DNA of 64,000 nucleotides from Nonomuraea fuscirosea (GTDB lineage Bacteria > Actinomycetota > Actinomycetes > Streptosporangiales > Streptosporangiaceae), in the NCBI RefSeq assembly GCF_003001935.1, contig NZ_PVNG01000017.1, forward strand, positions 220,679 through 284,678, read 5' to 3'. How positions within the stretch are numbered: position 1 is the stretch's first letter; each line of letters opens with the position of its first letter. The position numbers and the translations under genes are program-made. The notes beneath the pieces were generated by a model. That model worked only from the letters and a program-made list of their open reading frames with translations, did not search any database and had not been told where the DNA came from. Shown piece by piece: positions 59,767 through 64,000 of the stretch.

Positions 59767-60609
59767 ATGATCATTGTAGGGGTCGACGGTTCCGTGGCAT
59801 CGCGGGCCGCGGTGGAGTGGGCGGCGGGCGACGCCGTACGCAGGGGCGTGCCGCTGCGCGTCGTGCACGTGACCGACACCTCGTGGTACCTGGTCGGCAG
59901 GCGCCCCGAGGCGGTCCTGCCGGCCACGGTGCATCAGGAGGGATGGCGGGTGCTGCGGGAGGCGGAGGCTCTGGCGCGTGAGCGTCACCCGGCCGCCGAG
60001 GTCACCACGTGTGAGCTGGAGGGCGTGCCCGCCGAGGTGCTGCGCGAGCAGGCCGAGGGCGCGGCCGAGCTGGTGGTGGGCAGCCGCGGGCTGGGCGGGT
60101 TCGCCGGCGCGGTGCTGGGCTCGGTGAGCTCGCACGTGGCGGGCCACGTCGCCTGCCCGGTCGTGGTCGTGCGGGGCGAGAACCTGCCGGTGCACGGCGA
60201 GATCGTGGTGGGGGTCGACGACTCGCCGGAGTGCGAGCCCGCCCTGGCCTACGCCTTCGAGCAGGCCGAGCTGCGCGGCGCGACGCTCAGGGTCGTGCAC
60301 GCGGTGCAGTCACCGGCGCACGACTTCGTCCCGTCGACCGCCTACGACGTGAACGAGATCCGCGCCATGGAGCAGCAGGCCGTGCACGACCGGGTGAAGG
60401 CCGCCGGGCACGACCACCCGCGGGTGACGGTCGTCGAAGACGTCCAGCCCGCACATCCGGTGGACGCGCTCACCGCGGCCGCCGAGCGGGCGGATCTGCT
60501 GGTCGTGGGGTCGCACGGGCGCGGCGCGCTCGGCTCGGCGCTGCTCGGCTCGGTCAGCCGGGGCGTCCTGCACCACACCCTGTGCCCGGTGGCCGTGGTC
60601 CGTTCATGA
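59767..60609 (+). CDS. universal stress protein, two-domain
   Basis: 280 residues with two ATP-binding UspA domains (about 1-137 and 142-280; loops GSRGLGGFAGAVLGSVS and GSHGRGALGSALLGSVS). The second half is close to the broken USP at 1220. ATG 59767 has AAGGAGG five bases upstream, which decides against ATG 59743. A box lies 74 bp upstream, and a strong bidirectional terminator separates it from dosR. Confidence 0.93.
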   Translation: MIIVGVDGSVASRAAVEWAAGDAVRRGVPLRVVHVTDTSWYLVGRRPEAVLPATVHQEGWRVLREAEALARERHPAAEVTTCELEGVPAEVLREQAEGAAELVVGSRGLGGFAGAVLGSVSSHVAGHVACPVVVVRGENLPVHGEIVVGVDDSPECEPALAYAFEQAELRGATLRVVHAVQSPAHDFVPSTAYDVNEIRAMEQQAVHDRVKAAGHDHPRVTVVEDVQPAHPVDALTAAAERADLLVVGSHGRGALGSALLGSVSRGVLHHTLCPVAVVRS

Positions 60610-60648
60610 GGGGTGCACCCCGCGCCGACGTGACGTGCCGCGCGTCTT

Positions 60649-60692
60649 GCGCCGCCCGGCCGCCGACTTCGAGGCCGGCGGCCGGGCGGCGC
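60649..60692. terminator. bidirectional terminator between USP and dosR-like genes
   Basis: A perfect 17-bp stem, GCGCCGCCCGGCCGCCG (60649-60665) and CGGCGGCCGGGCGGCGC (60676-60692), with a 10-nt loop. Confidence 0.82.
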
Positions 60693-60697
60693 CTGTG

Positions 60698-61339
60698 TCA
60701 GTCCTTCCGGTCGGCCCGCAACCGTGCGGCCAAGGCCGCCGCCTGGGTGCGGCGTTGCATGTTCAGCTTGGCCAGCAGGTTGGAGACGTAGTTCTTGACC
60801 GTCTTCTCGGCCAGGAACATGCGCTCGCCGATCTGCCGGTTGGTCAGCCCCTCGCCGATGAGGTCGAGGATGTGGCGCTCCTGCTCGGTCAGCGCCGCGA
60901 GAGGGTCCTTCCTGGCGGCCTGGTCACGCAGCCGCTGCAGCATGGCGGCGGTGGTCTGCGGGTCGAGCAGCGACTGCCCGGAGGCGACCGTACGGACCGC
61001 GCCGACCAGGTCGGAGCCGTGAATCTGCTTGAGCACGTAGCCGGCGGCTCCCGCCATGACCGCGTCGAACAGGGCGTCGTCGTCGGCGAAGGAGGTCAGC
61101 ATCAGGCACGCCAGCCCGGGCACCCGGGAGCGCACCTCGCGGCACACGTCCACGCCGTTGCCGTCGGGCAGCCGTACGTCCAGGACCGCCACGTCCGGCG
61201 CGAGCGCGGGGATGCGGGCGATGGCGGACTCGGCCGTGCCGGCCTCGCCGATCACCTCGATGTCGTCCTCGGAGTCCAGCAGGGCGGCGACACCACGGCG
61301 GACGACCTCGTGGTCGTCGAGGAGGAAGACACGAATCAT
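60698..61339 (-). CDS. dosR: DosR/DevR-like hypoxia response regulator
   Basis: 213 residues, NarL family. Receiver: VFLLDDHEVVRRG, phosphoacceptor Asp 54 in VAVLDVRLPDGNG, switch Thr in LMLTSF, Lys in GYVLKQIHG. C-terminal HTH: LTEQERHILDLIGEGLTNRQIGERM, then FLAEKTVKNYVSNLLAKL, whose recognition helix matches mycobacterial DosR. The whole sequence aligns with DosR without gaps. ATG 61339 starts MIRVFLLDD, as in DosR; a GTG at 61348 is possible. Box 61375-61388 lies 36 bp upstream, so the gene is probably autoregulated. It is the best candidate for the regulator of all boxes in the window. Confidence 0.93.
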   Translation of the reverse strand: MIRVFLLDDHEVVRRGVAALLDSEDDIEVIGEAGTAESAIARIPALAPDVAVLDVRLPDGNGVDVCREVRSRVPGLACLMLTSFADDDALFDAVMAGAAGYVLKQIHGSDLVGAVRTVASGQSLLDPQTTAAMLQRLRDQAARKDPLAALTEQERHILDLIGEGLTNRQIGERMFLAEKTVKNYVSNLLAKLNMQRRTQAAALAARLRADRKD

Positions 61340-61374
61340 GCGTCGCACGCTACCGAAGCGACGGTGCCGCAGGA

Positions 61375-61388
61375 AGGACGAAAGTCCC
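61375..61388. promoter_or_regulatory. Dos-like box, dosR autoregulation
   Basis: AGGACGAAAGTCCC, 36 bp from the dosR-like start and 98 bp from the small ORF before the sigma factor gene on the other strand. Confidence 0.8.
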
Positions 61389-61485
61389 GGAACCGGACCG
61401 GCGAAGGTCCACCCGCGTGAGGCCCTACGACGCTGGGCGGGCCGCTATTTCCCGTGTGTCCTGGAAGGGCTACAGAGGAGGAAGC

Positions 61486-61548
61486 ATGCTTCTCGTTGGT
61501 GCGCGCCACCCACTCGGCCCGCTCGCCGTCCCGGGGAGGACCCGATGA
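61486..61548 (+). CDS. 20-residue ORF coupled to the sigma factor gene
   Basis: ATG 61486 lies four bases after AGAGGAGG, one of the best ribosome sites of the window. The 20-codon ORF (MLLVGARHPLGPLAVPGRTR) ends TGA 61546-61548, overlapping the sigma factor ATG at 61545. It resembles a leader that couples translation. Confidence 0.5.
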   Translation: MLLVGARHPLGPLAVPGRTR

Positions 61549-62444
61549 ACCCTGGCGCGGACCCGGTGCGCGACTATCTGCTCCGCATCGGCCGGACGCC
61601 GTTGCTGACGGCCGCCGAGGAGGTTTCGCTCGGCGAACGGATGGCGGCGGCCGCCCGCGCCGCCCGTCTCATCCGGCAGGGTGATCCGACGCCAGGGCTG
61701 CGGGACATCGTCGCCGACGGCCGGGCCGCCCGCCGGCACCTGATCGAGGCGAACCTGCGGCTGGTGGTGTCGATCGCCAGACGGTACGCGCACCGCGGCA
61801 TGTCGCTGGCCGACGTGATCCAGGACGGCAACCTCGGGCTCATCGAGGCCGTCGGGCGCTTCGACCACACGCGGGGCAACCGGTTCTCCACGGTCGCCAC
61901 CTGGTGGATCCGCAAGGCGATCCAGCGCGGCCTGGAGCACGCGCCCACCGTACGGCTGCCCATCGCCGTGCAGGACGAGCTTGTTGAGGTCGCCCGCGCG
62001 CGGGCACGGGAGCTGCACCGGCTGGGACGCGTCCCGACCGAGCGGGAACTGGCCGGGGAACTGGGGCGTAGACCCGCGAGACTCGCCTTCCTGCGGCAAC
62101 TGCCAGGACCCTGTGCCAGCCTCGACGTCGAGGTGGGCGAGGGACGGCACCGTCACACCCTCGGCGACCTGGTAGAGGACGACCGGAGCCCGTCCCCCGA
62201 GGAACTGGCCGAGCAGCGGGCGTTGAAGGTGGTGCTCGATCGCCTCGTGGACGGGCTCGCACCACGCAATGCGCTGATCATGCGGCTGAGGTTCGGCATG
62301 GACGGGCACGATCCGCACACGCCCCGGCAGATCGCCGAGAAGCTGGGGCTGACTCCCCAGTGGGTTCGCCAGATCGAGAAGGAATCGCTCACCAGGCTGC
62401 GCGGGCAGGGGAAATCCTACGGCCTGCGCGCCTGGGCGAGCTGA
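61545..62444 (+). CDS. sigma-70 factor, group 2 (RpoD/HrdB-like)
   Basis: 299 residues. Region 1.2 DPVRDYLLRIGRTPLLTAAEEV; region 2 LIEANLRLVVSIARRYAHRGMSLADVIQDGNLGLI, then FSTVATWWIRKAIQRGL; region 3; region 4 with the helix-turn-helix TPRQIAEKLGLTPQWVRQIEKESLTRLR. It is shorter than housekeeping sigma factors and lacks region 1.1, so it is a non-essential alternative factor, likely linking the hypoxia response to a wider set of genes. ATG 61545 follows GGGGAGG. Divergent from dosR with a shared box. Confidence 0.92.
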   Translation: MNPGADPVRDYLLRIGRTPLLTAAEEVSLGERMAAAARAARLIRQGDPTPGLRDIVADGRAARRHLIEANLRLVVSIARRYAHRGMSLADVIQDGNLGLIEAVGRFDHTRGNRFSTVATWWIRKAIQRGLEHAPTVRLPIAVQDELVEVARARARELHRLGRVPTERELAGELGRRPARLAFLRQLPGPCASLDVEVGEGRHRHTLGDLVEDDRSPSPEELAEQRALKVVLDRLVDGLAPRNALIMRLRFGMDGHDPHTPRQIAEKLGLTPQWVRQIEKESLTRLRGQGKSYGLRAWAS

Positions 62445-62455
62445 GAGGGGAGATC

Positions 62456-62932
62456 ATGAACCTGGACACCCGCCCCTCCGCGCGCTGGCTCCGATGGTTG
62501 TACCGCGGCGGCCGGCCCGGCCGTCTGGCGCGCGCCATGAACCGGTGCTCGGCCGTGCTGCACGCGAGCGGCCTGGTGCCCCGTTGGGTGACCTTGGAGG
62601 TGCCCGGACGCCGCACGGGGCGGAGCATCTCCTTCCCGCTGGTGCTCGCCGACCACGGAGGAGAGCGGTATCTGGTGGCGATGCTGGGCTCGCGTACCAA
62701 CTGGGTGCTGAATCTGCGCGCGGCCGGTGGCCGGGCGGTGCTGCGGCACGGCCGGCGCAGGAGCGTTCGGCTGATCGAGGTCGAGCCCGCCGGACGCGCC
62801 CCGATCCTGCGCCGCTACCTGGCTCTCGCACCGGGCGCGCGCCCGCACATCCCGGTGGACCGGCACGCGCCACTGGAGGACTTCGAGTCGATCGCGCCCC
62901 AGTTCCCCGTGTTCCGCATCACGGCCCCGTAG
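62456..62932 (+). CDS. F420-dependent nitroreductase family (Ddn-like) protein
   Basis: 158 residues of the deazaflavin-dependent oxidoreductase family: LHASGLVPRWVTLEVPGRRTGRSISFPLVLADHGGERYLVAMLG, then NWVLNLRAAGGRAVLRHG. Rv3547 (Ddn) and its relatives use F420H2 to reduce quinones or nitro compounds; a role in menaquinone reduction fits this locus. It starts 11 bp after the sigma gene with AGAGGGGAG, so the two are co-transcribed. Confidence 0.88.
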   Translation: MNLDTRPSARWLRWLYRGGRPGRLARAMNRCSAVLHASGLVPRWVTLEVPGRRTGRSISFPLVLADHGGERYLVAMLGSRTNWVLNLRAAGGRAVLRHGRRRSVRLIEVEPAGRAPILRRYLALAPGARPHIPVDRHAPLEDFESIAPQFPVFRITAP

Positions 62933-62934
62933 AG

Positions 62935-62948
62935 GGACCTTTCGGTCC
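62935..62948. terminator. short hairpin between convergent genes
   Basis: GGACC-TTTC-GGTCC, a 5-bp stem right after the stop of the Ddn-like gene. It looks like a Dos box but its half-sites are two bases too far apart and it lies between two gene ends; a weak terminator is more likely. Confidence 0.4.
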
Positions 62949-62994
62949 TGCTCGGTGCTGGGTGGGATCGCGGCCCACGCCGTGGTGTCCGCCG

Positions 62995-63708
62995 TCACCG
63001 GAGGTACCAGGCGAGGGGAACCTCCAGGACGTCGTTCTCGCTCCAGGTGAGCGTCTCCTGGACGTCCACGACCCCCTCCGTCCGGCGGGTCGAGCGAACG
63101 GCCGCGTCCGCGTCGCCGCGCTTGAGCGTGTGCCCGGAAAGAGTGACGATGCCGTCGTGCACCTCGATGAGGATGCCGTCGCGGTCATTCCAGCGGGTGT
63201 GCGGCGAGATGCCCTCGACGACCCGCCGCCTGGTCTCGTCGTCGTCACGCAGGTACATCCGCAGCAGGTCACGCCTGCTGACGATGCCCCGCAGCCTGCC
63301 GTCGGCGTCCACCACCACCAGGCGTTTGACGCCGCACTCGTCCATGATCCGGGCGGCTCTGGCGATCGAGGCGGATGGGGCGACGGTCACCGCCGGCGCG
63401 CTCATCAGCTCCGCCGCGGTCCGGCCACCCGCCTTCCCGCTGCCGTCCGCGGGCTGGCCGGTCATACGCCGGCGCAGCCGGGCGCGCAGCGGCGGCCGGT
63501 AGCTCTCGCCGTAGTACTGCTCCCGGAACTCCTCCTTGCGCATCAGATCCCCCTCGGAGACCACGCCCAGGACCCGCAGTTCGCCGTCCAGCACCGGCAC
63601 GGCGCTGACCCCGCGCTCCACCAGCATCTCGGCCACGTCCTTGAACGAGGCGCCGGCCTCGACCGAGGTCACGTCGGTCGTCATGACATCCTTCACCGTG
63701 GTCCGCAT
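62995..63708 (-). CDS. CBS-pair plus BON domain protein
   Basis: 237 residues: CBS 1 (about 6-60), linker SEGDLMRKEEFREQYYGESYRPPLRARLRR, CBS 2 (about 98-152), BON (about 170-220, ILIEVHDGIVTLSGHTLKRGDADAAVRS) and a short C-terminal extension (NDVLEVPLAWYLR) not seen in the two paralogues. AAGGAGGG precedes the ATG. Two boxes (63766, 63799) lie between it and the DosS-like kinase gene. Confidence 0.9.
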   Translation of the reverse strand: MRTTVKDVMTTDVTSVEAGASFKDVAEMLVERGVSAVPVLDGELRVLGVVSEGDLMRKEEFREQYYGESYRPPLRARLRRRMTGQPADGSGKAGGRTAAELMSAPAVTVAPSASIARAARIMDECGVKRLVVVDADGRLRGIVSRRDLLRMYLRDDDETRRRVVEGISPHTRWNDRDGILIEVHDGIVTLSGHTLKRGDADAAVRSTRRTEGVVDVQETLTWSENDVLEVPLAWYLR

Positions 63709-63765
63709 ATCGGACCCTCCTTCCGATCCGTTCCCATCGCATCGCTGTCCGCGTCGTCGTCGTAG

Positions 63766-63779
63766 GGGCCGAAGCCCTT
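63766..63779. promoter_or_regulatory. Dos-like box, CBS-BON/dosS region
   Basis: GGGCCGAAGCCCTT, 58 bp from the CBS-BON start. Left arm conserved, right arm weak. Confidence 0.45.
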
Positions 63780-63798
63780 GGCCGGGCGTACTTCGGAG

Positions 63799-63812
63799 GG
63801 GCCGAAGGTCCC
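63799..63812. promoter_or_regulatory. Dos-like box, CBS-BON/dosS region
   Basis: GGGCCGAAGGTCCC, 91 bp from the CBS-BON start and 67 bp from the kinase GTG. Confidence 0.65.
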
Positions 63813-63878
63813 TGACGGGCGCGGCAGGTGTCATCGTTCGCGCTAGGCAGCAGATCATCCGAATGCGAGACTGTTCGC

Positions 63879-64000
63879 GTGGAAGGTGAGCAGAGTCCGC
63901 TGATGCCGCAGATGCGGCTCGACGAGCTGCTCGCGGAGCTGCAGGTCCGGCTGACCGCCGTGCTGGCCACCCGCGACCGCGTGCACGCGTTGCTGGAGGC
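63879..64000 (+). CDS. dosS: DosS/DevS-like GAF sensor histidine kinase, N-terminal fragment
   Basis: The first 40 codons, cut by the right edge. The stretch MRLDELLAELQVRLTAVLAT then RDRVHALLEA matches the conserved region just before the first GAF domain of mycobacterial DosS/DosT (LRLDELL.E.Q.R.....RDR...L.EA). Intact proteins have two GAF domains, the first binding heme to sense O2, NO and CO, followed by a HisKA_3 kinase. GTG 63879 or ATG 63903 could be the start. It is the probable partner of the DosR-like regulator 2.5 kb away. Confidence 0.72.
   Translation, partial: MEGEQSPLMPQMRLDELLAELQVRLTAVLATRDRVHALLE

Noticed and set aside
62934..62949. GGGACCTTTCGGTCCT as another Dos-like box
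   Set aside because: Half-sites are separated by six instead of four bases and the site lies between two convergent gene ends, so a small hairpin terminator is more likely.
1..64000. tRNA, rRNA, CRISPR arrays, replication origin
   Set aside because: I looked for cloverleaf-like tRNA sequences, rRNA-like stretches, regular repeat-spacer arrays and DnaA-box clusters and saw none.

Overview
The window is about 70% GC, with strong AGGAGG-type ribosome sites, GTG starts and many ATGA/GTGA start-stop overlaps. This points to a filamentous actinomycete. Gene content and style suggest a Streptosporangiales-type organism (Nonomuraea or Streptosporangium relatives), but that is an inference and no rRNA or other marker is present.

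Most of the window (1-20 kb and 38-64 kb) is one hypoxia/dormancy locus of the kind known from the DosR/DevR regulon of Mycobacterium and the OsdR region of Streptomyces coelicolor. A DosR-like response regulator (60698-61339, minus strand) has DosR's key residues and its recognition-helix sequence. The first 40 codons of a DosS-like GAF sensor kinase lie at the right edge (63879-64000). About twenty copies of a 14-bp near-palindrome, consensus GGGaCcaAaGTCCC (the mycobacterial Dos box pattern), lie in promoter positions before the genes of this locus, including dosR itself. The genes serve energy supply without oxygen and protection. They include a GH65 phosphorylase with a beta-phosphoglucomutase-like HAD, a GNAT/ADP-forming acyl-CoA synthetase, a Zn alcohol dehydrogenase, an Acg-like nitroreductase, a PPK2 polyphosphate kinase (frameshifted), Hsp20, four universal stress proteins, five CBS-domain proteins and DoxX. 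NarK, narGHJI, pyruvate formate-lyase with its activase, the arginine deiminase pathway (permease, arcA, arcB, arcC), cytochrome bd, a flavodoxin-like protein, a group-2 type sigma factor and a Ddn-like nitroreductase complete the set. pflB-pflA-small ORF-narG-narH-narJ-narI run 50632 to 40968 with overlaps or short gaps and look like one operon. It diverges from the permease-arcABC operon across one pair of boxes. Part of the locus is decaying: the V-type ATPase cluster (13.4-15.6 kb), a USP, PPK2 and a P-type ATPase end are frameshifted or truncated.

Between 20040 and 37956 the dormancy locus is interrupted by a 17.9-kb segment that carries none of the 14-bp boxes. It begins and ends with a 51-bp terminal inverted repeat (47/51 identical, TGT...ACA ends) and is flanked by a 7-bp direct repeat GCCTGCG, as expected for a transposed unit. 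A broken Mu/TnsB-type (rve) transposase lies next to the left end. The cargo is a two-component system; a secreted TAP-type hydrolase, lipoprotein, adaptor and MacB-type ABC exporter cluster; a GlxA-type regulator with a DJ-1/PfpI protein; a small membrane protein; and an MFS exporter with a TetR regulator and an operator-like inverted repeat. Remnants of Tn3-family transposase, serine resolvase and tyrosine recombinases lie among them.

A separate module at 1.7-5.1 kb (M24 peptidase-like protein, short-chain dehydrogenase, divergent AraC regulator) has no box and may be an independent insertion. Several short ORFs (20-57 codons) with good ribosome sites are coupled to larger genes: before the sigma factor, before narK, before narG, before a CBS protein and after a pyridoxamine-oxidase-like gene.
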